Source of the DNA: Balneolaceae bacterium SMO_bin1
Lineage (GTDB): Bacteria > Bacteroidota > Rhodothermia > Balneolales > Balneolaceae
DNA: 16,252 bases
Direction: 5' to 3'
Assembly (NCBI GenBank): GCA_003123965.1
Contig: NNSL01000463.1
Span: 1 to 16,252, forward strand
The position numbers and the translations under genes are program-made. Within the stretch, counting starts at the first letter, position 1. Each line of letters begins with the position of its first letter. A model generated the notes under the pieces. It did no database searches and was not told the DNA's origin. It saw only the letters and a program-made list of their open reading frames with translations. This document shows positions 6,403 to 15,241 of this stretch, in pieces.

Positions 6403-8667
6403 ATGAGACAAACACTGATATTTTTTTGCACTTGCTTTATTGTTTTAGTCAATGCTCCCAATCTTCTGGCTCAGACATCCAGCCTGCAGGGCCAAATTAT
6501 CAACGCCCGCAACGGTGAAACACTGGTTGGCGCCAATATCTATTTAGAGAGTACCGAAACCGACTTTACCGAAGGCGCGGCATCTGATGCAGAAGGCAAC
6601 TTTGCTTTCCCCGAATTGGCGGCGGGCGATTACCGTATCAGAATATCAGCGGTCGGGTTCCAATCAAGGGAGCGGAAAATTACGCTGCAATCCAATGAAG
6701 CACGTGTGCTTAATATCAAACTTCAGCCTTCAACCTATGAGTTGAGCGAAATTGTAGTAAGCGGCACCGAACGGACCGATACCAGCCCCACCACCATTCA
6801 GCGAATTCCCGCCGAAGATCTTGCCGTGCAAGATTTAGCCACCGTAGCAGATGTAGCCCGATCACTGCCGGCCGCACATGTTGCCACCAACTCCCGCGGG
6901 CAAACCATTCTCTACCTGCGCAACTCCGCGGACCGACAAACAGCCCAGTTTTTTAACGGCGCCCTCATCAATGTACCCTGGGATAACAGGGTTGATATTG
7001 GGTTTTTGCCTTCGTCCATGCTGGGGGGCGTTACCGTTTCTAAAGGAGTTCCTTCCATAGTTTATGGAACCAATGCCATTGGAGGAGCAGTGAATTTTCG
7101 GGCACGATCGCTGGCCTCCCAAGGCAGCCTTACCGAACTAACGCTCACGGGTTCATCCCCGGGCTTAGGGGGCGCTTCCGTACTGCAAATGGGCAATAGT
7201 GGTGGTTTCTCCTATACCGCCGAAGCCGCGTACTTTAACCGTAACGACTACACCCTGCCCGATGGCGCCACGGTTCCATTCAGCCAGCCTTCGGATGAAA
7301 CCCGCGTGAATACAGATCAGCAGCATTTTAATTTGTTTTTTGAAGGAGCACGCCAATTTGACGACGGGGCCCGCCTTAGCGCCACCGTCTTTCACGTTGA
7401 TGCCGAAAAAGGTGTGGCGCCGGAGAGCAATCTCAATCCCGCCGAAACCGACGTACGTTACTGGCGCTATCCCACCATCCGTCAATCGATGGTAATTTTA
7501 AACGGCATGCTGCCCATCGACTCCGATACCCAAATTCGTGGGTCGGCCTGGTTCAACCGTTACGGTCAAGACATCAACCAGTACCAAAGCGTTGCATATG
7601 ATGATCTGGATCAAACCCAGAGCGATGTTGACCTTACCGGTGGACTGCGCCTTATACTTGAACAAGGTATCGGCGTGGGTGAGCTAGATATTGCCCTCAA
7701 TGCACTTACCACCCAGCACGACCAGACTATTGTGCCCTACCAAAATGGAACTGCAGGCGCTGACTCCAATGATACCTATGCGCAACAAATTTACAGTATT
7801 GGTGCCGAGTACACCCTGCCCATGAGCGAAAAACTAACCGGCATCATTGGTGCCAGTTACGACGGCAGTGCCATCACCAATACCGGACCTTGGGAAAATG
7901 AAGGTTTCGATAATTACCTCTCATCGGCATTGAGCCTGTCGGCCGGATTAACCTACCAATTGTCCGACCAACTTAAATTTCGTACAGCACTGGGTCGCAA
8001 ACCGCGATTCCCTACCATGCGCGAGCTGTATGCCGGTGCCCTCGGCAAGTTTGTGCCCAACCCCAACCTAAAACCTGTTACCGCTTACTTGGGTGAAGCC
8101 GGATTGGAGTGGCGCGGCACTATGCTCAGCGGTTCACTCACGGGCTTTTTCTCCCGTACCATCGACGTAATTGACCAAACCACTATTCAGCAGGGCCCGA
8201 ATGAAGGCAAAGAACGGCGCATCAACCTGGATGGTAGCCGGGTTTGGGGCGTTGAAGCCGTTGCCGCAGCGCAGCCCTTGCCCGCGCTTTCCGTAGACGG
8301 CAGCTTGACCTACATGCACATTCGCGGATTCTTGGATGGCGACCCTCGTAAGGTTGAGGAAAAGCCTGCCTGGCTTGGCAAGCTCGACCTTACCTATGAT
8401 GTAACCCAGCGCCTGAGTGCTTTAGCACAAGCCGAGTACACCGGTGGAATTTACTCACGAACCGAAGAAAATACCTTTGTACTTTTACCCGACGCACTCA
8501 TTTTAGATACGCGACTTTCATACAAATTATTCGGGGTAGGGAATGAAAGGAGCGGTGGCGAACTGTTTTTCCGCGTCAATAATATCACCAACGACCTTCG
8601 CATTCTTCAGCTGGGGCTGCCAGGGCCGGGACGAGAGTACATGGCTGGCGTAAAATTCCGCTTTTAG
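6403..8667 (+). CDS. TonB-dependent outer-membrane receptor
   Basis: This 754-residue protein has a signal peptide, probably cut after LLA (residue 23). A CarboxypepD_reg-like beta-sandwich (28-108; LQGQIINARNGETLVGANIY, then EGNFAFPELAAGDYRIRISA) is typical of Bacteroidota-type receptors. The TonB-box-like segment YELSEIVVSGTERT follows at 112-125. The plug spans about 128-235, with YLRNSADRQTAQFFNGALIN and SKGVPSIVYGTNAIGGAVNF. The barrel occupies about 245-754 and ends YMAGVKFRF with the terminal aromatic expected for BAM insertion. It should import a scarce ligand across the outer membrane using TonB energy. The ligand is unknown: no SusD partner, siderophore or vitamin gene is adjacent. 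The last 4 bp overlap the stop of the EamA gene on the other strand. ATG 6403 gives the signal peptide; no Shine-Dalgarno is seen. Confidence 0.93.
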   Translation: MRQTLIFFCTCFIVLVNAPNLLAQTSSLQGQIINARNGETLVGANIYLESTETDFTEGAASDAEGNFAFPELAAGDYRIRISAVGFQSRERKITLQSNEARVLNIKLQPSTYELSEIVVSGTERTDTSPTTIQRIPAEDLAVQDLATVADVARSLPAAHVATNSRGQTILYLRNSADRQTAQFFNGALINVPWDNRVDIGFLPSSMLGGVTVSKGVPSIVYGTNAIGGAVNFRARSLASQGSLTELTLTGSSPGLGGASVLQMGNSGGFSYTAEAAYFNRNDYTLPDGATVPFSQPSDETRVNTDQQHFNLFFEGARQFDDGARLSATVFHVDAEKGVAPESNLNPAETDVRYWRYPTIRQSMVILNGMLPIDSDTQIRGSAWFNRYGQDINQYQSVAYDDLDQTQSDVDLTGGLRLILEQGIGVGELDIALNALTTQHDQTIVPYQNGTAGADSNDTYAQQIYSIGAEYTLPMSEKLTGIIGASYDGSAITNTGPWENEGFDNYLSSALSLSAGLTYQLSDQLKFRTALGRKPRFPTMRELYAGALGKFVPNPNLKPVTAYLGEAGLEWRGTMLSGSLTGFFSRTIDVIDQTTIQQGPNEGKERRINLDGSRVWGVEAVAAAQPLPALSVDGSLTYMHIRGFLDGDPRKVEEKPAWLGKLDLTYDVTQRLSALAQAEYTGGIYSRTEENTFVLLPDALILDTRLSYKLFGVGNERSGGELFFRVNNITNDLRILQLGLPGPGREYMAGVKFRF

Positions 8668-9575
8668 TCGCTCGCTTGCTTTGCCGGCGCCTTGCGTTTC
8701 CATGTGAGGCCCACGCCGACAAGTATTATGATCATAGAAAGAATTGAGAAGGCAGGCGGCAATTCATCAAACAGGAAAAAGGCCAGCACCGAAGCCAGCA
8801 GCGGCTCAATAAGAATAAGGGTAGAAAGCAGCGTGGGTGAAATAAATTTTACGGCGTAATTCATGGAACCGTGCCCCATTATTTGCGGACCCACCGCCAG
8901 TCCAAACCCGGCCAGTACGCCAATCAGTGATACTTCGAGCAGGTTTTCGCCCATCAGTCCAATTAATATTAAACAGGTAACCGCCGCGTAGCTATATACC
9001 GGAAACACGTAGTCAATCCACTCGCGTTTTTGCCGCACTTTTTGGCCCAGGAAAAGGTACACCACAAAAATTACCGCCGCTGAAAATGCCAGGAAATTCC
9101 CAAACAATGGATCGGCAAAGGGCTGTTCAATCTGGCTGTCAGAAATACCCAGCAGTGCCGAACCGAGAAACGCCATCACCACCCCCAGCCACGAGGTCCA
9201 CGCAAAATGACGTTTAAACATCAGCCGCTCAACTAGAATAATCATGATGGGATGAATAGTAACCAGCACCGACGCCGAGGCCACGGAGGTGTAGTACAGC
9301 GAAGAAATCCAGCAGGTGAAGTGCAGCCCCAGTGATACGCCCGCCAACGCCACATATACATGTTCTCGGCTCGAAATTGCGCGCTGCGTAGTAGGGGCGC
9401 GCTTCATCAACCAGTATGGCACCAGCAGCAGGGCGGCAAAAACGGTACGGTAGGTTACCAATACAATGGGTGATGTATCAGTGGCAAACCGCACCAAAAT
9501 GGGCGCAAAGCCGAATGCAAGAAGGCCGGCCGCCAGTGCTCCGTAAACGGTAAGCTTATTGTAGGATTGATCCAA
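8664..9575 (-). CDS. EamA-family (DMT superfamily) inner-membrane transporter
   Basis: This 303-residue, very hydrophobic protein has about ten membrane helices arranged as two EamA repeats (about residues 10-142 and 155-292). Typical landmarks are RTVFAALLLVPYW in repeat one and LIEPLLASVLAFFLFDELP near the end of repeat two (Glu257, Glu271). DMT-family members export or import small metabolites such as amino acids; the substrate is not predictable here. The only fitting start is TTG at 9575: an in-frame TAA lies just upstream, and the first internal ATG (residue 57) would remove helices one and two. It lies 27 bp after the DUF4293 stop, so the two are probably co-transcribed. Its stop overlaps the convergent TonB-receptor stop by 4 bp, which leaves no room for a separate terminator. 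Confidence 0.9.
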   Translation of the reverse strand: MDQSYNKLTVYGALAAGLLAFGFAPILVRFATDTSPIVLVTYRTVFAALLLVPYWLMKRAPTTQRAISSREHVYVALAGVSLGLHFTCWISSLYYTSVASASVLVTIHPIMIILVERLMFKRHFAWTSWLGVVMAFLGSALLGISDSQIEQPFADPLFGNFLAFSAAVIFVVYLFLGQKVRQKREWIDYVFPVYSYAAVTCLILIGLMGENLLEVSLIGVLAGFGLAVGPQIMGHGSMNYAVKFISPTLLSTLILIEPLLASVLAFFLFDELPPAFSILSMIIILVGVGLTWKRKAPAKQASD

Positions 9576-9602
9576 AAAATAAAGGATTTATGAACGAGGG
9601 AA

Positions 9603-10010
9603 TTACCGAATGCGATCCATGGAGCGGACCAGCTCTTGGTCGTCTTTAATTTTTTTGCGGGCCATTACCACGGCTACCAGTGCAATAAGCAAAATGCCTA
9701 CGCCTATCGCTTCATCCCAGAGATACGATCCAAATCCGCCGAGTGAAATCAATATACCAACCGCGTAGCCTAACGTAATGACCTGCATGGCAATAGCTGC
9801 GCCGGTCCACTTTATTTGATTACTCCGGTTGCTGTAAAGAAAGATACATGTCAGCGATAGCAAGCCGGAAATTATCAGCACGGCGGTAAAGCCAATGCCC
9901 ACCCACGCCTGCGGGTCATTCATAGCATGCGTGTGCAGTGCGTTGAAAAAGATAGTGCCGTTAAGGACAAAAGCTAAAAACAGGTACACGGATTGAATGC
10001 GTTGTATCAC
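9603..10010 (-). CDS. DUF4293-family membrane protein
   Basis: This 135-residue protein has four predicted membrane helices (about 8-24, 36-58, 69-91 and 101-116). It opens with MIQRIQSVYLFLAF and ends with DDQELVRSMDRIR. The opening and the charged LVRSxDRIR tail are the signature of DUF4293, a small membrane family common in Bacteroidota and relatives with no known function. The start is GTG at 10010; the sequence upstream has no Shine-Dalgarno. A good match to the Bacteroidota -7 element lies 39 bp before the start, so this gene and the EamA gene behind it may have their own promoter. Confidence 0.88.
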   Translation of the reverse strand: MIQRIQSVYLFLAFVLNGTIFFNALHTHAMNDPQAWVGIGFTAVLIISGLLSLTCIFLYSNRSNQIKWTGAAIAMQVITLGYAVGILISLGGFGSYLWDEAIGVGILLIALVAVVMARKKIKDDQELVRSMDRIR

Positions 10011-10048
10011 GGAAATAAATGCTTACAGTTTGCTTTTTAATTTGAGGC

Positions 10049-10056
10049 CAAAGATA
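10049..10056 (-). promoter_or_regulatory. Candidate Bacteroidota-type -7 promoter element
   Basis: On the minus strand this reads TATCTTTG, an exact match to the TAnnTTTG consensus of Bacteroidota housekeeping promoters. It would place a transcript start about 30 nt before the GTG of the DUF4293 gene. I do not see a clear -33 TTG at the usual distance, so support is partial. Confidence 0.35.
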
Positions 10057-10118
10057 CCAGTTTTTTTAATAGTTGCTCATCCCGGAATTTTCGGTATTAA
10101 AATGACAAAGCCCATGGT

Positions 10119-10637
10119 TTAGCCTCCAAGAAAGAGTGGGCGTATTTCAAAAAACAGCTGCAGCCCGATTAGAAATGCCAGTATCAGCCAGGCCGGCCAG
10201 GTGCGCTGTTTGTGTTTCGGCAGTGTACGATGATACAGCAGCCATCCGGCAATCACGAGGCTGGACTCAAGGGCGAAATCAGCGTATTCAAAACGATAAA
10301 GATGAAGTCCAACTTCAGGTCCGCCTGGCCAGAGGTGCGCGCGACCAGTAATAAAATCGGCCACTACGTGCAAAAAACTGGCGCCCGCCAGAATAAGGCT
10401 GCCCCACGTTGATTTTGCTCCCCATTTATACATCAACCCTACAAGCAACGCCAGCATTAACCCGCCGGGCAGCGAACTTACCAGGGGCTCAATGGACTTT
10501 TGCGGAATGCCTGCCACAATTTGAGAGCCGCTAATGACTAAATCTGGCGCGAAGGCAGCTGCTATGCACGCCCAGAGCGGCAGGCGATCATCAATACCTT
10601 TAGCGGCCAGTGCAATACCAAAGTGACCAGTGTACAT
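10119..10637 (-). CDS. DUF457/YdjM-like membrane protein (putative membrane-bound metal-dependent hydrolase)
   Basis: This 172-residue protein has four or five hydrophobic segments. It keeps the polar residues that mark the YdjM/DUF457 (LexA-binding inner-membrane hydrolase-like) group: His5 in MYTGHFGIALAAK, Pro31-Asp32 in AAAFAPDLV, and His90 with Asp94 in SFLHVVADF, an HxxxD pair within a membrane helix. These could bind a metal, but no activity has been shown that I can name with confidence. The start ATG at 10637 overlaps the stop of a 32-codon upstream frame as TGATG and is preceded by GGAGG eight bases away. That is one of the few real Shine-Dalgarno sites in the window. A 108-bp spacer separates it from the DUF4293 gene. 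Confidence 0.7.
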   Translation of the reverse strand: MYTGHFGIALAAKGIDDRLPLWACIAAAFAPDLVISGSQIVAGIPQKSIEPLVSSLPGGLMLALLVGLMYKWGAKSTWGSLILAGASFLHVVADFITGRAHLWPGGPEVGLHLYRFEYADFALESSLVIAGWLLYHRTLPKHKQRTWPAWLILAFLIGLQLFFEIRPLFLGG

Positions 10638-10735
10638 CAGGTGTGCCTCCGCAGATAGGCATCAAGCGCGAGAACAACAGTGGCGGGAATGAGGACACCC
10701 GCCAATACTAACAAAGGACTCATAGCCATTTCCAT
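10637..10735 (-). CDS. Putative 32-residue single-pass membrane microprotein
   Basis: An ATG at 10735 opens a 32-codon frame. The product starts MEMAMSPLLVLAGVLIPATV and ends ALDAYLRRHT. It has one hydrophobic helix (about residues 6-23) followed by a positive RRH tail, consistent with a single-pass inner-membrane peptide with its C-terminus inside. Its TGA overlaps the ATG of the DUF457-like gene by one base, and that gene's ribosome-binding GGAGG lies inside the last codons. It could be a real co-translated small protein or merely a coupling leader. No family recognised. Confidence 0.45.
   Translation of the reverse strand: MEMAMSPLLVLAGVLIPATVVLALDAYLRRHT
10646..10650 (-). promoter_or_regulatory. 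Strong Shine-Dalgarno site for the DUF457-like gene
   Basis: The minus strand reads GGAGG, eight bases before ATG 10637. Nearly every other start in the window lacks such a site, so this one stands out. It falls inside the small upstream frame, consistent with coupled re-initiation. Confidence 0.55.
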
Positions 10736-10793
10736 TGCATTAGAATCAGTTTGACCCAAGCTAATTAATTACAGCCTTGCAGCAAAACCTGTG

Positions 10794-12002
10794 CTAGCTG
10801 CCAAACTTCTCCTTTACCTTTGCTTTGGTTTGCGCGCCAATGTAATACATAGAGGGCACCAGCACCAGGGTAAGGAAGGTGGCAAACGCGAGACCAAATA
10901 TGATGGTCCACGCCAGCGCGCCCCAGAATGCGGCATTATCACCGCCAAAGTAAATGTTAGGCGAAATGCTGGCGAAGAGGCCGTAAAAATCGATGTTAAG
11001 ACCAATTGCCAGGGGAATAAGTCCCAAAATGGTTGAGGCTGCCGTAAGCAGTACCGGGTTCAAACGAATAGCACCGCCTTCGATTACAGCGTCTTTAAGC
11101 TTGTTACCCTCTGCACGCATAATGTCAATATAGTCGATCAGAATAATACCGTTCTTCACCACAATTCCGGCCACGGCAATGATGCCCATTCCGGTTAGCA
11201 CAACCGAAATGTCCATGCCAAACGTTGCGAAACCGATAAACACACCGATCAGACTAAACACCACTTGCGACATAATAATGAGCGCCTTACCAATGGAGTT
11301 GAACTGCGATACCAAAATGAGGAAAATGAGCCCAATGGCGGCCACCAACGCCACGCCTAAAAAGTTAATCGTTTCGGCCTGCTCTTCCTGTTCGCCGGTG
11401 AGCTGAATAGAGTAGCCTTCAGGTACCTCAAAATCCTGCAGGGCGGTGCGGATTTGGCCATTAATTTCGTTGGCGTTATAGCCTTCCTCAACGTTTGAAG
11501 AAAGCGTAACAACACGCTCCAAACCAATGCGATTAATAGAACCATAACTGGAAGTGTAGCGCACATCAGCCATCGCCGAAATGGGAATTTCGCCCTGCGG
11601 TGTAGCTACTTCCATATTCATCAGATCAGTTATATTCTGCCGGTCACTTTCCTGGAGCCGCAGCGTTATATCATATTCGTCTTCGCCCTCGCGGTAGGTT
11701 GATATGGGTTCACCAAGAAGGGCCGTACGTATTTTACCGCCCAACCGGGCATTGCTTAAGCCGTAGCTGTTGGCCTTCACATTGTCGATATCAATAATAA
11801 TCTCCGGATTATTAACCTGCAGATCAGATTTTAGCTGTTCTATGCCGGCAATATCCTGCTGCTGAATATAGCTTTGAAATTCTCTGGTCAAATCAACGAG
11901 CTGTTCATAGCTGTCTCCGGAAATCTCGATATTAATAGGCTTACCAGCCGGCGGACCGCTTTGTTCTTGTTCAACTACAATTTCTGCATCCGGGAATGCC
12001 AT
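10794..12002 (-). pseudogene. RND efflux permease, C-terminal fragment (third of three frames)
   Basis: This is the C-terminal third of the permease. It holds the second periplasmic porter region (PPAGKPINIEISGD, then LGGKIRTALLGEPISTYR) and helices TM8-TM12 (about fragment residues 212-390). AGIVVKNGIILIDYID matches the TM10 motif, with Lys283 at the position of the AcrB proton-relay lysine. The true frame enters here from the upstream fragment at about 11990-11994, where one extra base in CC/GGG breaks it. The apparent ATG at 12002 is therefore not a natural start. With the extra base removed the join reads ENMDGIPDAEIVVEQEQSG. A 58-bp gap separates the stop from the microprotein gene, so the efflux operon may read through into it. 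Confidence 0.82.
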
Positions 12003-13470
12003 CCATATTCTCGCGTATTTCCTCCAGAATTTCCTGCGTACTGCGGTCGCCCGTTCGGTTCTGATACTCTACAAATGATACTGACACCTTGCTTTTATTG
12101 GCGCTGGGCGTTTTATCCATATCCGTGGGTGCCGCCGCTCCCACTGCCACGTTTGAAATCACTGATTTTACGTTCGGATTATTCTGACCAATCACCTCAT
12201 ACACGCGATCTTCAATCTCCTGCGTTACCTGGTTGGTGACGTCCAAGTCGGTGCCAGCTGGCATGGTGTTATAGATGTACACAAAATTCGGCGGGGTTTC
12301 GGCAAAAAACACCACTTTAGGTGATACAATGCCCAGCAGCACAATACTCAATATCAACCCAACTACCGTTCCCCCCAGCGTGTACCACGGTCGGCGCCCC
12401 TGCAGCACCCATTGAATAGTGTCATGGTACCGGTCTTGGACCCATGGCAAAGTGGTCTCGTTAAATTTGGCGATCGCCGGCTTCAACACAAATTGTGCAA
12501 GCAGGTACAGCAAGAACATGAAAATGAGCAGATTGGCAATAAACCAGCTGCCAATCAGATAGAATACAACGGCAATACCACCCAATACGCCGGCAGTAAT
12601 CCAAAGCGACTTTCTACTTGCAGCATCATTGGTGCCGTTTTTCTCCTTGTCTTCTTTTTCCATAAAGGAGACGGCAAATACCGGGTTCATAATAAGAGCT
12701 ACAACAAGCGAGGCGGTAAGGGTTAATATCAATGTTATGGGCAAGTACACCATAAATTTACCGATTATGCCACCCCAGAACAGCAGCGGCACAAAAGGCG
12801 CAATAGTGGTGAGCGTACCTGTAATCACCGGCAGCGCAATTTCCCCGGAGGCCCGTTTGGCCGCCTCTATTTTGTCGTAATCTTTAGTGGTGATAAAGCG
12901 GTAGATATTCTCCACAATCACAATGGCATTATCCACCACAATACCGAGTCCCAAAATAAGCGCGAACAGCACTACAATATTAATGCTAAAATCGAGTGCA
13001 GGCATAACTGCAAAAGCAATAAGCGAGGATAACGGAATGGCCAGCCCTACAAAAATGGCGTTCTGAATACCCATAATAAACATGAGCACCAGTACCACAA
13101 AGAAGAAGCCCATAATAACCGTATTAAACAGGTTGGCTACACTTTCACGGGTATCATCCGAACGGTCGCCGGTAAAGGTGATGTTGAGCCCCTCGGGGAA
13201 TTGCGTATCCTGCAATTGACGTACAGCCTGCTGGGTTCGGTCTGAAGCCTCAATTAGGTTAGCGCCGGTCTGCTTTTTTACGTTCAGCGTAATAACCGTT
13301 TCCCCGTTCAGGCGGGCATAACTTTCGCGGTCGGCAAATCCTGATTTTATCTCTGCAATATCCTTCAAATATACTTCTTGTCCGCGGGCATTTTGCAGCA
13401 CCAGGTCTGTCAGCTGGGCAGCGCTGTCAACTTCGCCCACTACGCGCACCGAGCGTTCCACGCGTCCCAT
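11971..13470 (-). pseudogene. RND efflux permease, middle fragment (second of three frames)
   Basis: This is the middle of the permease. It has a porter subdomain (1-110), then TM2-TM6 (about 117-262) with the TM4 motif GLGIVVDNAIVIVENIYRF. Asp180 aligns with the first of the two AcrB TM4 aspartates; the second is Asn181, as in many related pumps. Between TM6 and TM7 it carries an extra stretch with two hydrophobic segments (about 288-307 and 310-330) that is absent from E. coli AcrB. TM7 (362-382) and the start of the second porter region follow. The last nine residues (CRNCS and those just before) follow the frame break near 11992 and are not genuine. The apparent ATG at 13470 is an internal Met of the full protein. 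Confidence 0.85.
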
Positions 13471-13471
13471 A

Positions 13472-14143
13472 TCAATAGCCCCCGGCCGAGATGGTTACAT
13501 TTCTGCTGGCAACGGCCTGCCGCACGTCAGCAAAGGTGATACCCGTGGACTGCATTTTGGCCAGATCCATGTTAATCTGAATCTCTTTTTCGAGCGCGCC
13601 CACAATTTCCACTTCGTTAATTCCCGTCAGGCTTTCAACATCATCCTGGATCTCATCGGCATAGGTCTTTAGTTCCTCAAGATCATAATCACCCGAAAGG
13701 TTAATATTCATGATGGGCTGATCGGAAGGATTCAGGTCGTTCACTTCCGGCTCTTGGGTGAGCTGCTGCGGAAGCTCGCTTCGGGCTTTTTCAACCGCAT
13801 CATTCACTTCCTGTTGGGCCACCAGCTGCTCTTTGCTGGTTTCAAATTCTACAGTGATCACAGAAGTGGCCTGCTTGGAAACGCTGCTGATCTCATCCAC
13901 GCCGTCAATGGCTTTCAGCTCTTTTTCAATGGGCCGGGTAATCAGGTTTTCTACATCTTCAGGTGATGCCCCCGCATAAATAGTCACCACAGTAAAGGTT
14001 GGTATTTCAACCTCGGGGAACTGCTCTTTGGGCAGCGTAAGATACGAATAAATGCCCATAAGGGTGATTAATACCGTTACCAGGTACACGCTGGTGCGAT
14101 TTTCAATCGCAAGGCTCGATGGGGTAAACTCCTTAAAACTCAT
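13472..14143 (-). pseudogene. RND efflux permease, N-terminal fragment (first of three frames)
   Basis: The natural start is ATG 14143, 23 bp after the adaptor stop. The fragment has TM1 (17-37) and the first porter subdomains, with landmarks LPKEQFPEVEIPTFTVVTIY and GASPEDVENLITRPIEKEL. It breaks at a run of five C on the plus strand (13479-13483), giving the ending SAGGY and a stop. With four C the frame continues SAGAIDMGRVERSVRVVGEV into the next fragment. Correcting both breaks gives one protein of 1115 residues, the usual size for an AcrB-like, proton-driven permease. It works with the adaptor and TolC-like channel encoded just upstream. The intact flanking genes and precise one-base lesions make sequencing error more likely than decay. 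Confidence 0.87.
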
Positions 14144-14166
14144 TATGCGCTAAACTCAAGTTGTAA

Positions 14167-15216
14167 TTAATTATTGGTAATCCTGATCGGTTCGTCATCG
14201 GCTACGTTGGTATCACCCGTGGTAATAATTCGGTCGCCGGGTTGCAATCCTTCCGTCACCACAATATTTCCATTATACGCAGGTCCCGTTTGCACAGGTT
14301 GGCGCCGGGCTACCCACGTGGAATCGGTCTGCTCGGCCACGTACACAAATGACTCGTTTTCTTCCTGCTGGATATTGTTGATGGACACCACAATTACGCT
14401 ATCCTGTGTAATATTATTGATGCGCAGCTTGGCCAGCATATTAGGGCGAATTTGGCCATCAAGGGAGGGAATGAACACTTCCACACCAAAGGTACGATTA
14501 CCGGGATTAATCACTTCATTGACTACATCAATGCGCTTGCGAATTTCGCGATCTACGCTGGGAAAGCTCACTACAACTGAATCAGTCTCTTCTACCGTGG
14601 GCAGGTAGGCTTCCGAGACGGCGGCCGTTACTTTTAATGCTTCTGAATTGGCAATTTGAAAAACAGGCGCCTGCGGGCTTACAGTTTCACCCACTTTTAT
14701 CATCACCTGGCTAACGCGGCCCGAAATACTCGTTTTGACATTGTAATTATCAAATTGCTCCCGCAGGGTAGCCAGTTGGCTTTCGAGCGATTCTACGTTA
14801 TTCTCGGCCTGCAGTAATTCTACTTCGGCGCCAATATTTTTTTCGCTCAGTTTCTTTCGCCGTTCGTACACATCGCGGGCCAGTTCCAGCTTGGTTTGCA
14901 CTTCATTAATCTGGCTGCGGGTAATTTCGCCGTCGAGTCGGGCAAGCACTTCGCCCTGCTGTACGCGGTCGCCGGCACGTACCGAAACCTGCTGAACCGT
15001 GCCCACCACTTTCGGTGATATCATAATGGTTTTGTCAGACTCAACCGATCCCTGAACATTAACAAAATGCTGAAACGTGCTGGGTTGTAATTCATTCACC
15101 GTAACTGGCACGCCACGCTCTTGGGGTGCGGCATTTTCGTTTTCAGCTCCATTGCCAGACCCTCCACAGGCCGTAATCAGAATTACCAGTGGAAGGATTA
15201 AAACGTATTTCTTCAT
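14167..15216 (-). CDS. RND efflux periplasmic adaptor lipoprotein (HlyD/AcrA-like)
   Basis: This 349-residue membrane-fusion protein has a lipobox, LITAC, with Cys17 as the lipid anchor. The order is typical: first half of the biotinyl-lipoyl domain (about 63-97, PKVVGTVQQVSVRAGDRVQQ), a helical hairpin (98-155), second lipoyl half (157-190, ISGRVSQVMIKVGETVSPQA), beta-barrel (195-268) and membrane-proximal domain (270-348, GLQPGDRIITTGD). It links the inner-membrane permease to the outer-membrane channel. It lies between those two genes, with 25-bp and 23-bp spacers, so the three form one operon. ATG 15216 gives the right signal peptide; no Shine-Dalgarno is visible. The substrate of the pump is unknown. 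Confidence 0.93.
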   Translation of the reverse strand: MKKYVLILPLVILITACGGSGNGAENENAAPQERGVPVTVNELQPSTFQHFVNVQGSVESDKTIMISPKVVGTVQQVSVRAGDRVQQGEVLARLDGEITRSQINEVQTKLELARDVYERRKKLSEKNIGAEVELLQAENNVESLESQLATLREQFDNYNVKTSISGRVSQVMIKVGETVSPQAPVFQIANSEALKVTAAVSEAYLPTVEETDSVVVSFPSVDREIRKRIDVVNEVINPGNRTFGVEVFIPSLDGQIRPNMLAKLRINNITQDSVIVVSINNIQQEENESFVYVAEQTDSTWVARRQPVQTGPAYNGNIVVTEGLQPGDRIITTGDTNVADDEPIRITNN

Positions 15217-15241
15217 TGCGTTGATAAATAAAAATTAAGAG

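Noticed and set aside
10794..14143. Naturally split, multi-subunit RND pump
   Set aside because: The breaks fall at one-base homopolymer changes in soluble domains, one fragment start lies within the upstream frame, and removing one base at each break gives a seamless standard permease.
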